Shown here one piece after another: positions 38,001 to 49,000 of a stretch of 64,000 nt of DNA. Numbering within the stretch: position 1 is the stretch's first letter; each line of letters opens with the position of its first letter. The translations under genes were made by a program, and so were the position numbers. The stretch lies in contig NC_063986.1 in NCBI RefSeq assembly GCF_932276165.1, forward strand, positions 11,668,501 to 11,732,500. The letters are read 5' to 3'. Below the pieces are notes generated by a model, which was given only the letters and a program-made list of their open reading frames with translations, had not been told where the DNA came from and ran no database searches. The DNA is from Plutella xylostella. Lineage: Eukaryota; Arthropoda; Insecta; Lepidoptera; Plutellidae.

Positions 38001-40503
38001 ATCGTATGAGGTCTCGGGGTTAAAAATGAATAACTTAGAGCTGATGTAGACGATGTCCTATTCCAGATAGAAAAGCTCCACTCGGAGAGGGCGGGCGAGC
38101 TGGCGGGGGGGCTGGCGGCGCTGCGCGGGGGGGGCGCGCAGCTCGCGCCGCTGTTCCGCGCGCCGCACGCCTGCTGGCTGCTGCTGCTGTGCGGGATACA
38201 TGTGGGCTGCATGTTCGGGTACGTGTCTGGGTCTGGATATGCTGCTATAGATTAGGGTTTTGCGAAATGATGTGATGAAAGGCCTTCGGGCAGCTTGAAA
38301 ACATCTCACAGTCGGGTTGCCCACTTACCCGACAACTCTCTCAGCATAAGCTTGCTTGTGTTGGGGTCCAACAACCCACACTAGGCCAGCGTGGTGGACT
38401 AGGCCTAACCCCGTTCATTCATTGAAAGGAGACCCGTGCCCCAGCAGTGGGGACGTGATGGGTCGATGATGAAATGATGTGCCTATCTATCGTGGCGAGC
38501 TTATTTTCCACATGCACCTTCGGAGGTTGGTGGTTGCGTGGAACGACAACAAAAAAACAACCTCAGTCTTAGATTTATCTGAAAGATTCTGAAGATCCAG
38601 GGGTTTTAGCTAGCAAGCCGTTGCTATGTAACAATACACAGGAGGTGGATTAATCGTCCTCCATGCTCTTTTGCAAAGAGGCTTCCACTTCCAGTACGAT
38701 AGCAAATTCATAGTAAAGTAATCAACTTCTTGTTCATCTTCTTTCTCTCCAGTTCAAACACCCTGCGTCTATGGTACCCTCAACTGGCGGCCATGATCGG
38801 GAACCACGTGGACGAGAGTCTCTGCTCGGCCATCGCCCCCGACGCCACCCCCCCGCTGCCTGCGGACTGGGAGGGGGAGGGGGAGCCCTGCCAGCCCATC
38901 GACACCGACATGGTCACGTATCTGCAGAGCGTTATAGTCGGCTCTGGATCCATACTGACGTATGGCATTGGAGGGATGTTAGGTATGTTAAGGGAAACCT
39001 GATAGCTTTAAATTATTAGGTGATTAGTTAGATTTTTGAGGACAGTCAAGTTCTGAATGCAGCATATTTAGGGTTGGAATAAGATTGGAATACTGATCAG
39101 GATAGGTAACATGCGATTTCTGCAACCAACAATTGTATATTGTGAAATTCACAGTAATTTATTGATTTCTTCTGTACCTCTGTAGCTTTTATGACATAAT
39201 CTATCAGCTCTATTTCTTATCGGCATAGCAGAGGACACTGTGTTGTGTGTGACGCCGAAGACTACTAGAGATAATTGGAAATGTGAAGCTTCTTTAGAGT
39301 CCCACGTTCAGGAACGTACCATTATTTACTGACAAGTACGAAGTAATGGTGATGTGATGGCAATAACCCAAACCTTCCCCCACAGTGAACAAATGCGGCA
39401 AGAAGCTAGTAACCGCAGTCTGCTGCTGGGTGGCGGCCGCTCTCATCATGACGATGCCGGTGCTAGGGGCTGGGGCCTTCAGCGTGGTGGCGCTGGTCAC
39501 TGCGGCCCTCGCCTTCACCTCGCTGAGCGGCGCGGCGCTGTCGAGCATACCTGTTGATCTGTTCCCGACTGATCTTAGGTGAGTGTTGAAGGTGATAGTA
39601 AGGGTGGATGGTAGGTCGATTGCTGGTGCTTTGTTGATGGTCAACAGAGAATATTAATAGTCAAACGTGAAAAGTCAAAGCTTGGCCCTCCAACGACAAC
39701 CACCGCAGGAATTATGACCTTAGCCAGGTGGCCTGTAGTGGATGCATGAGATGTTCGATGACAGAGTGTTGTGGCGCTCCTTGAGGTCTATGTTCAACAG
39801 ACACTGCGGATTAAAATATTTTTATAACCTCTAGTATTTTATTTATTTATAGACCACCGAGAGAGCTGGATTAGCTCTCATAATACAGGCAAAGTGTATG
39901 TCGCCTGTTAAACATTGTTAATCTGAAAAAAGCTTGAGTAAAACTTAGCTAGATGTGAATATAACATAATTAATCGTCCTCCCAGGGTGATGGCGCTGGC
40001 GATATACCTGATGACGGGGCGAATGGGGACCATCCTGGGGACGGTGGCGTTCCCCGCCCTCATGGACTTCGGCTGCTATCCTCCGTTCATCGCCATCTCT
40101 GGAGTCCTCATCGGTAAGTACTACACCTACAACTCAATATGAAAATATTGAACAATGCCACCTAGTGGAAATAAGTTATACTACGTTCTTCGATGGTTTA
40201 CATTCACAAGATAAGAATTTTCAAATGTTAGTGCAAGGTAATTAAATATTGTTTCATGCTGCTTTCGTTAGTGTTTGATAGATGGCATTACTAGTAAAAT
40301 AAATATTGGGCCCTATGGCGCAGTGGTTAGTAACTTCGACTGCAGTGGCATGGATTTCGGGTTGAATCCCTAGTGGTAGGACAAATATACTTACGCATAG
40401 ATATATAGTTATGATTTATTAATATTTATCAACCGATTTTGTTGCAGTGTGCGGTGCCGCTTGCCTCCTGCTGCCCAACACCACACTGAAGAGAATGGAA
40501 TAA
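32024..40503 (+). CDS. SV2-like MFS transporter, complete 10-exon gene (gene C)
   Basis: Predicted 538-aa MFS membrane carrier of the synaptic vesicle glycoprotein 2-like family; substrate unknown. Coding exons: 32024-32138, 33458-33667, 34512-34674, 35113-35297, 37438-37622, 38067-38218, 38753-38982, 39386-39578, 39986-40113, 40448-40503. They total 1617 nt including TAA, with every junction GT/AG and in phase. The N-terminus (MVAQGCDAEAAARGG) is hydrophilic. Then come AATQYGRFNVLLL before helix 1, MFS motif A GFLSDTLGRR (residues 118-127) and PESPK after helix 6 (251-255). A variable Gly/Ala-rich cytoplasmic loop (ERAGELAGGLAALRGGG) and an extracellular loop with two Cys in an acidic, Pro-rich stretch follow, then GKKLVTAVCCW, and it ends NTTLKRME. 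AATAAA at 40902-40907 is the likely poly(A) signal. Intron 4 carries a mariner in the same orientation. The gene is paralogous to A and B. Confidence 0.9.
32139..33457. other. Gene C intron 1
   Basis: No gene is seen. At 33325-33415 there is a retroposon-like tail (AAGGGTGGACTTAATGCTAA, TCTGCCAGTCAACCC) common in lepidopteran introns. Confidence 0.4.
34255..34395 (+). repeat. LINE-like 3' tail
   Basis: Plus-strand relative of 11933-12085: GGTAGTGGCTGGATGAGGAA, GCCGAGGACAG, CTTGGGAGA, CCAGCAGTGG and a GATGATAAAGATGA end. Confidence 0.55.
34970..35098 (+). repeat. LINE-like 3' tail ending in GAT repeats
   Basis: Has GTAGTGGACTAGGCCTTTTA, AAGACCCGTGCCCTAGCAGT and a final GATGATGATGAT, the same block order as at 38375-38475. 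It ends only about 15 bp before the acceptor of exon 4 of gene C. Confidence 0.65.
35325..35530 (+). repeat. Fragmented interspersed repeat enclosing a duplicated exon edge
   Basis: The outer parts (AGGAATTTCCCGATGAAAAG, TAGCCTA; then ACAGACATAC and GATAATATTAGTATTAGGAT) match the repeat at 57008-57229. The middle, 35384-35439, instead resembles the 3' edge of exon 4 of gene C, including the donor. Confidence 0.6.
35915..37197 (+). mobile_element. Mariner-family DNA transposon, nearly intact
   Basis: 1283-bp element with about 30-bp inverted termini. The left GGCTACACCGAAAAGATCGG and the right, read inverted, GGCGATACCGAAATGATCGG both continue GAATAGAA. TA is present on both sides (35913-35914, 37198-37199). 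It encodes a single transposase frame of mariner type. It lies in intron 4 of gene C in the same orientation. Length and TA target fit the mariner family. Confidence 0.93.
36084..37136 (+). pseudogene. Mariner transposase with one in-frame stop
   Basis: 351-codon frame from ATG at 36084 to TAA at 37134-37136, interrupted only by TAG at 36630-36632 (after VWVFEG). The N-terminal half has paired HTH motifs with the linker STGRPKT near residue 71. The catalytic region shows SGDESWIY, HHDNASSHTA and PPYSPDLSPNDYF, with exactly 34 residues between the second and third Asp: the DD34D signature of mariner. Length (about 350 aa) is normal for the family, near 345. There is no frameshift. With the stop the copy is probably inactive unless read through. 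It is one of the best preserved elements in the window, implying recent arrival. Confidence 0.92.
37202..37345. mobile_element. Palindromic MITE next to the mariner
   Basis: The left arm (GCCAGTTTCAATT, ACTCTATCGATAGCTG, ATAGTTAC, CATACAA) is repeated inverted in the right arm (TTGTATGATAG, GTAACTGACAGCTATCGAT, AATAGAGT, AACTGGC). It is about 135 bp and begins four bases after the mariner right end. No ORF. Confidence 0.68.
38250..38485 (+). repeat. LINE-like 3' tail
   Basis: Contains GGGCAGCTTGAAAACATCT, GTCGGGTTGCCCACTTACCC, AGGCCAGCGTGGTGGACTAG, GGAGACCCGTGCCCCAGCAG and GATGATGAAATGATG, the typical order of a lepidopteran retroposon 3' end. It shares the GTCGGGTTGCCC block with the 5S-like SINE at 13738. 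Confidence 0.68.
38983..39385. other. Gene C intron 7
   Basis: 403-bp intron; no feature seen. Confidence 0.4.
39690..39800 (+). repeat. LINE-like tail fragment
   Basis: Short plus-strand fragment of the retroposon family at 34255 (GCCAGGTGGCCTGTAGTGGA, TTGTGGCGCTCCTTGAGG). Intron 8 of gene C. Confidence 0.4.
40310..40410 (+). repeat. tRNA-derived SINE head
   Basis: Box A-like ATGGCGCAGTGGTTAGTA and box B-like GGGTTGAATCCC with the expected spacing, then ACAAATATACTTACGC. It lies in the last intron of gene C, 40 bp before the final exon. Confidence 0.6.
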
Positions 40504-43096
40504 ACGAGTCATGTAAATAACCTACTTACCAATAAGTATTCATTGTAAATATTTTCCTCTGCATCCATTTTTTATTTTTATGTCCTTTAGCCTAAGCCTA
40601 AGTAGATACTTATGTACAGTCTGTGAGTGTCGGTAGTAGGTACTCATTGTGTAGGATATTTTAAGTTTTTCATCCAAATATTGCCTATAAAAAAATTATC
40701 TTGTCGATAAAGCCAGTCGGTAAAGTTAAGCATTGTCCTATGTTCCTAGTATATCATTTATGTAGGTAATTACTTATAACTTGTGTGGTACGATACGATG
40801 CTATGTCCTTTATTGTTATATTGTGTACCTATAGGTAGGTTACTAAATTCAGACAAAGACTGCATTATTTTCCATTAAAACACCTGAGTTCAAGGAAATG
40901 AAATAAAACTGCTCGAATTTAAAAATATTCTCTTCTTTTATTTTATCGTTTAAACCTAATCTCATTCTCCGACCGCCTCGCCTCCGGAAGAACTCTCACA
41001 AACTGAGACAGAAAAGAGAGAAGAATTAAAACTATTCTTATCTCTTTTCTATCTTGAAAAGTCTAAGGTTCGATAAAAAAGTCGGTAAGCTTTTACAAGA
41101 GCTTTAGAAAACCGTTAGGATCTTGACGAATAACGATGGCCTTTTGTCCGGTAGTGTAGAATAATGTTAGGTCATTTGTACATGTTTTATTGAAACCTTA
41201 GACTTTTTAACTTTTATTTACATGTCTGTCCTATTATAGGTAATCAGTACATCAGTACAAATAATGACTAACTGCACAATTCACTTATATTACTCGTAGT
41301 CCCATTTCATACAAAGGAGCAAAACACATACATTTTGCTTTTGTGACAGCATAGTTGTTGTAATAAATTAATATGGTATTTGTACAAACAAATATTGGAA
41401 TATTTACACATTTAGCTATTTGCTGATTCTGGAAATAAATAAATTGGAGCTTGCGGGATATTGCACTAAACTTACAAAGTTTAAACTGGCCGAAATTGTG
41501 TATTTTATAAATAGAAAGAGTGTTTCCGAGACAAAGTAAGATTTTAAAGACTAGAATGTAATTTCTTATTGTCAACTCGCTTACTTTGCCCACACTCACA
41601 ACATGCATTAGGTAATTCTTAAATTCGAGGTTATCATGGGTATTTATATAATAACTACCAATAACTTCGTAAACATTTAATTTAACGAGGCCAGTGAATA
41701 TAAATTGACTGTTTATTTACCCTAGGTATATACTCTGCATACAACACAAGGCACAATATTACATACCTACTTACCTAACTGTATTGGACAATAAATATGT
41801 CTCTTTATATTTAATTTTAGAACATTGTTTACTCTGACTTGCACTAAGTTAGCTTTCGTTAAAACTCTTAAAATTCTCTAAAAATCTATAAGAATGTCTC
41901 TATAAAAATTACTTCACTGGTCTGGTTGTTTGTTTGAATTTTAATGATCATTAAGATGTTAGCGTGATTAGCAGATCTTTCAATACAGATTTATTATGAT
42001 CAGAAAAGATCATTGAAAATATAAAGAAATTAATGAATTAGTTACCTATAATTTAGCTAATAAATTTTGTCTTTTGAAAGTTAAAGTAATCTAACGGTAG
42101 GAGACGGAGCTGAAAATCTATGAATTTGTTATTTATGGTGTTTGTGTTTGGCGCCGACTGGCGGCCTCCCGACAGTCGTGAGGTCGTCGGGGACCTACAC
42201 TAAGGTACACTTCATAAAATGCGTGGTCACACAGCCTGGGTCACTTCAACAGATTCCACTTGCTCACAACATTCGTCGTGTCAAATATTTCATACACTTA
42301 TTTACTTTTGTACAAAAATATGACTAAAACTACCCTTAAACGTAACGTATAAAGTAAGGCATATTCTCAATTAAAAATAAAGTTACAAATATTTATAATA
42401 CACATAACTTTAAGTTTATGTACAGTCTCGCAATTTTTTAAAGCCGAGTTCATCTAAATATATAGTTATTTTTATGTTATATACAAATTTTATGCAAGTA
42501 TATAAAAGAGTAGATGACTCCACGGCATATATATTTACACAGCTTTTCAAGGCCTCATAATTTGGATGGCATAATTTTTGACAAGATGTGGGAAAACCTA
42601 ATACAATTTATGTATTTTTCACTCGACACAAAATTGGCTAAATCCCAATCTGAGCGAGAGAAATATTAATATGACATAATGGAATGAAGGGAACGTGAGG
42701 TTTAATGTGATTTTCATTAATTTATTACAGTTTTCCCACACTTTCTTATATTTAATTAGAAATTCTTTATATTCCTACCTACAGCGTGCCAATCACAATG
42801 CAGCTTCAAATAAGTTTACAAGGCCTCCGTACATTATGTTATTTTGTTCATAAGAATTATCAAACTTGTGAATTTCCCATTGCAGATAGGGATGTCAATT
42901 TTATTCCACTTTCTAATGAACCCCGGTATAAATACACGTTCTCCTGAACCTTCACTCATCCACTGTACAAAAACGTAAATAACGTCCAACAATAATAAAT
43001 TGTTTAAATCTGCGTTGCAGTCTTTCATATCAAAATGTCTTCACTTCATCACTTGTAGTCTTTTGCACTGTTCCCCTCGGATGCCCTAGTTTCGCG
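40504..43096. other. Convergent 3' region between gene C and Dad
   Basis: AT-rich, with no coding signal. Gene C's poly(A) signal is AATAAA at 40902-40907. For Dad, read on the minus strand, AATAAA at 42726-42721 is a plausible signal, giving a 3' UTR of about 370 nt. No conserved repeat noted. Confidence 0.45.
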
Positions 43097-46000
43097 TCAG
43101 CTAGGCGGCGCCAGCATCACCTCGAGCCAGCAGGGGCAGGCCGTGACGTCACGCCGGTGGTACTTGGGCCCCCAGCCCTTGGCGAAGGAGATCCGAACAG
43201 ATCGGGGGTCCACTGGGCCCACGTGGGGCTGGCAGCGGGGCGGGGGGGGCGCGGCGGGATCGAAGATGCAGAGACAGTGGCCAGGGGCCACTCTCCACAC
43301 CAGGAGAGCCTTGGCAGCCGCCGCGTCAAGAGCTGGGGAGCTCACGAACACAGGTTCTGAGCTGCGGTTGTACAGCCACACCCCGTCTGCCTCCAGAGAC
43401 AGCGTCACGCCCAGACCTATCTTGGCCTTGGTCTTCCGCACCTGAAAGAACGATAACACCAGCTATTAGTTATGGACGAGAGAATTTCCAAGCGTTTGAG
43501 CTACACAAGTGGTTCGTAATTTTAGCCGCTGCAGAGGCCAGGGATCAGGGCCCACTTGACCGATAAGGGGAGACGGGCGAAATCCTGTGTTTTATCTGAA
43601 AGCTAACCGCGCAAGATAACGCTCTCGTAATCTCAAATTGTATTCTGATACAATTACGCATAGATGAAGTCATGTAGCTGCATTTTAACTTGGTTAGGTT
43701 AGCATCTACAGATTTATGTAAGTATCTTGATGATGTGCTTAATCAAACGGATAGTTTTAAATCTTCAGCAACATAGCAATAAAATCAATAAGAACCCCAA
43801 GATGCTATAACTGCAAATCGTATAGTATAGTGGGTTTGGTGAATAATTCACTGGTTATCGCCGTCTTATCGCGGACTAGCGGAGGTTATCAGCCGTGTCC
43901 AGCGCGGGCGGCTGCTTCAGCTTCAAATCAATATTTATTATTTATTTCTTGGTGAATTTCGCTCGAGAAATTGAGATAAGGACGCTTGTGCATTGACATG
44001 TGACTGGACGGCACTAGATTACACACTTTGGTAGCGCCATCAGACAGCGCTCATTGAAAACATTGATACAGGCATGTATGTATGCAAATGTTTATGTGCA
44101 AAGGTAAATATAAATACATGGCAAAATCAATCTAACGTTCTCAGCCTCTATGGTAAATATTTTCTGTACCCAGGCGACTGACTAATTCAGCCGTCACTTT
44201 GGTCAACCCAAAAAGCAAACTTTGTGGGTCAACCTATGCTCTTATGCCTCTCGATTGAAACGAAAAGTACCAGGCTATCGTATCACGGCGGAGGTTTACC
44301 TGTTCAATCTGCGGTGCGTCGGGCTTGGTCTCCAAGGCGTCGAGGCACAGGCCGTTGCCCGCCCCCGCCCCCGCGCCGCCCCCGAACACGTCCACGGCCC
44401 GGAGTCGCACTCCGAACTGCCTCCCGACCCGGGTGGTCAACTCCCAGTACGCCAGCCGGCACCATTCTGACTCCCAACTTGGCTTTTCTGGAAATAAGCA
44501 GAGGAGTCTTTAATATTACAACTTACCTACATGTTTGAAAGTTAACACAGGGGGAGGTATAATGCCAATAAATATAGCGTTCAAAAGAATGAGGATCTAA
44601 CATACCTAAAGACACCTTGATATTCATGTACTTAGTGGTCTTAGATCTCTTTAGCTAGAAAACATCCTCCTTGCTATTCCAAGATTATTTAGTTTAGAAA
44701 GTACAGCAAAATAGCTGCGTCTAGAATTTATAAGAAGATCACATTCATTTGGTTGTTACCATTTTCAAATCCTGATGATTTCATAAGTCTCATTACTATT
44801 TCAAACATGATTGTAGTGGTACTAACGTGTAGTAGAATGTCCGATTTCCTACAAAACGGATGTTGATTTGCAGTTCTGCGTTTTCGATTGTTTTAGTTTC
44901 CAACTTGCAAAATAAACTTCCTGTCCCATGGTTCATGTAATAAGATATTTTAAAATATACTGCATATTACGTACGATTTAACTTTTTTACACTTTCCGGT
45001 AAGGTTTTTGTTTCATTGAAGATACCTCTATAATATGTAGTGTTTTACAACAAAATTATGAACATTGGCCAAGTTTCTTAGCAACGCCTCAAAAACCAAC
45101 CTAATAAAACAGTTTAAAGAAAATTGAAGATAGCGGGTGATTGGTACAGAATTTATCGATGACTTCTACCGGATTGCTCAATTTAATTAGAAAGTACTAA
45201 TAATACTTACCATAGACACAGAGATAAGTACATCTAGATCGGCCGCCAATATAGGTACCTTAAGCATAAGCTAAACCAATTAGATTAGATACTCAAAGAA
45301 CGCGTTTTCAAGCCAACTTTGCAGAATTCCCAGTCACTTTACCCAGTTAATTTATTATTGACGTAATGTGTATTAAATTAAGCTGACTGGAGCGATTCGT
45401 CCAGGATATTACTGAAATGCACCACAAGTACCTAGCGACTCACATCCGCTTCGCTATATTGCAGAGAATATTAATGAAGCTTTTAGCTGAGTACCTAATT
45501 ACAGGTAAGTATGTATTTACAACCTTAGGTGTTTTGCATTCATAGCATTTTTATGTTAAGTATGTAAAAATAGGGAAGATGTGTCGCATATTGTATGTAC
45601 CTTTGTACATTATACAGTAGGGAGAGAGGCTGAACAAATTTGTGAAAGAGTATAAAGTGTGGGTAGCGTATTACATAGGCTACATAATATTTTAAACACC
45701 CTTGGGATTTAAGGCTTCACGAAACAGCAATCTCAATCGCACCAAGCAATCGCTCTAACTTGCTCGCAAAATACAAAGATATGGTTGAATGTTCGCCACT
45801 CATGGTGGTAGCTAGGCGGCGGCGGTGGTGGCGAGCTGGCGCCGCGCCGGCGGACGCCATCGATCGTCAAGGTTACCACGTGGAGCGAGCCCCACTGAGG
45901 TACCACCACCACCGACCTAGCCAAGTTCCGAGTGGTATCTAGTGAATTCATGTTTGTGATGTCATATTATCCAGAGATCTTCTAGTTACTATATACCTAC

Positions 46001-49000
46001 CATGTTGAAACCTAAAGAGTCCTAAGTAAACGTTACTGTGTTTCTTAGGAAAAGTTTTATGAGGAGCTGCATTCTACAGAATACATCATACGTTAGAACT
46101 TCGTTACCCAACTCTAACTACCACAACCGCTATTGTGATCGATTCTTATCATTAGCAAAACGAGTAGTTAAGACAGTCATGAAGGCTCGAACTGAATGCG
46201 ATCGGAAACCAACCCAGCTCCCCAGTTTACAGTCCAATAAACATTGATGTGTAATCTATGCTCGCCGCGCCGCCGCCGCCGCCGCCGCCGCCGCCTGACT
46301 GATCCCTGTCTTCGTCGCGGAATCGGCTCGCAGCACGCGATGACGCCACGACCCACTAATAGAATATGTAAATCGTCCCGACTCAAGCCCGCCTGGTCAA
46401 TAACACACGAGGTGGCGCTTCAACACTAATCTTGCGACGGCTTATTGGTGACTTTTAAACTTCAATACTCAATCGTTTATTGCATCCATAAGTTTAACAG
46501 GTATTCACTACTCCTCATATTTCTGGCAATTCAGCTCAAGTAAAACCTAATCATGAATACCTAAGTAGTATTTTATAGGGCCGAGGATGATCTGATGTAA
46601 AGTTTCATGATCACGATTAATTCTTATGCATGAAGAGAACATGCTATGTAATGCAGGCTGAACATTTACTTCGGTGATAGAATCATCCATCAAAGTTAGT
46701 GCTGCAGTCGCAATGAGCGGTTGACTACTAATACATCTTTATTTCTTCACCAGGTGACAACCGCTTTTCCAGTAATAGTGATTTCCACCGACGCGACACG
46801 TTAAAAGTACACAAGAGTTTTTTATGTCAATCTACATAGGTATACTAGGAGGATTATTAAAATAAGCAAAAGATGATAATTTTCATTCATAATGTCAACC
46901 ACTAAAGACACTGTCGTCATAACAGTTAAGCAGTCAGTGACCTCAAACCAGTGGATATCAAATTTACCTGGACTAAAGTCCTTCTCGGTTGATTTGATAC
47001 CAACTAAGCCTCCATAATTATTAGATTACGGGTGTCTTAGAGCCATTCACATTAAATTTCCAGGTCTGTATTGTAGTAAGTACTTATACTTATAAAGAAG
47101 GTCATCAGATCATCCGGAATACCTAGGTCTGGTGGTCGGTTGCCGGCACATCACAGGTAACATTAATCGCCTCGCCCGACCTCTACAGGGGTTATCATGA
47201 AAACTTTTCACAGCCTGACCCTACCGCATGATGTCAGCTTTAATCTAACAAATTGCTATTTATTTCATCGCACCCACTGATTGTTGTGAGCCGAAATCAA
47301 ACGAAAGAATGCCGTCAGAGAAAAAGGTATAGCATTATTGTTTATTGAATGTTATGACATGTACCTACTGAATATGGATCAAGTTATCTGAAATAAATGA
47401 ATTTAATTTTTTTTTTTAATTATCAAGTTTGAATAACGACCAAGTAGGTAAATACAATTAATTTATGTGTGGGATGGAATCGTAGGGAAAGTTGTAAGTA
47501 ATCGTGAAGCACTTAGTAACCATTATCGTGTCTAGTCTGCTCTAGGCATTATCGCATGTTGTAATAGGTGACTCAGTTTACACCTACAAGTCATAACTAT
47601 ACCTAGCTGATACAGTAGATAATGCTCTAGGAAACTAGGGTTTATAGTTCTTAGTGGCGCCCCATATTTCAACGCGTCTTTTAGTTTAGTCATGGCTCAA
47701 ACATTTCATCAAAGTACTTTTTGCGTGATAACTTTATACCATCACTTATCAGTTTTTTGGGTTGCAAGAAATAATATCGCTATCGTCACTGACAAAAATA
47801 ATCGTCCCTTTCTAATTTCTAGCTACCTACGTCATTGTCTACAGTTCAAATAACATTTTCCTGTGCATGGTCTAGTGGTGCAGGAATTACATATGGTGGG
47901 TGGCACGAAAAGAGCCTAGGCAAAGGAGGAGGCACCAGATTTGGTGGTAAATGCTTGGAGTATTTACCTTCCCCGTCAGTGGTGAGCGAGCCGGTGGGCA
48001 GCCGCTCGTGGTCCGTGCGCCTTCCGTCGGTGCTGCTCGACACGTGCTCTGGAAACAACAAACACACTCATTCAAATATGTTTAAACGAAAAGGTCATCA
48101 AGATATACAATTATACACATTAAATCGACATTAAATTCATCTCCGATAGTTGATAGTCTTCTGAGTAAAAAATACTAAAAACCACGCTAATTCTTATGAG
48201 GCTCAATTAAGGCATACTAAACGTGTTAAGTGGTAATTACTGGTAGTATTGATACTACTGAAATGTGAAAAAAGCCGTTGATAAGATCCATTGACCAACA
48301 TGCCATAATGGGCTCTGTGTGTGGTCTCACCTTTGTTTAATTACTAAATATCCCCTTTTCTTTTCTTGCACATAGAAAAAACATGCAGTGTTCATTACAA
48401 AGGGTGTAACTTACACAGCAATTAAAGATCATAAAAAATATTTCCGTTTTCCCTGCGGAGGCAACTGTCCGGAGGCCCAACATTTGACAGAACAGACCGG
48501 AATAGATGGAATATGCCTAGATTAGCAAACCGCCAACCGTCGAAGACCGGCAGAGACCAGTCTATCAGGTATATGAATGACATCACACCAGTCTGGACAC
48601 CTGCGTGACGCACACACTGACACCCAGACTTGTCGATATTTTATATATGTGTATTCGTGCATAATTATATTGTAATTTATTGTAGCCGTGGGACTCGATC
48701 TCGGAATTGATTAGGATAGGCGAACCTGCATGTGAGCTGACATAAAACGATCATGTTTTTTGAAAGGGTACACGGCCATTATCGACTCGGTCTTCAATGT
48801 CTCGCGATTCCACAGGGTAATAATATGGAAATATTGCTCATGAATGTGACATTTAAGAATGGACATGTTAATGGACATAATAATGAGACAATCAAAAATC
48901 AAACCAAATGTGGAGATGATGAAGACATTGTGAATTTCGGAGTTAATAAAATAACTTGACCACAGTTGTAAATCCGGTCGTTGTTTGAAAAACATCGTAA

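Noticed and set aside
43143..43445. Plus-strand ORFs opposite Dad exon 5
   Set aside because: Shadows of the GC-rich MH2 exon; the minus-strand frame has the family motifs and splice sites.
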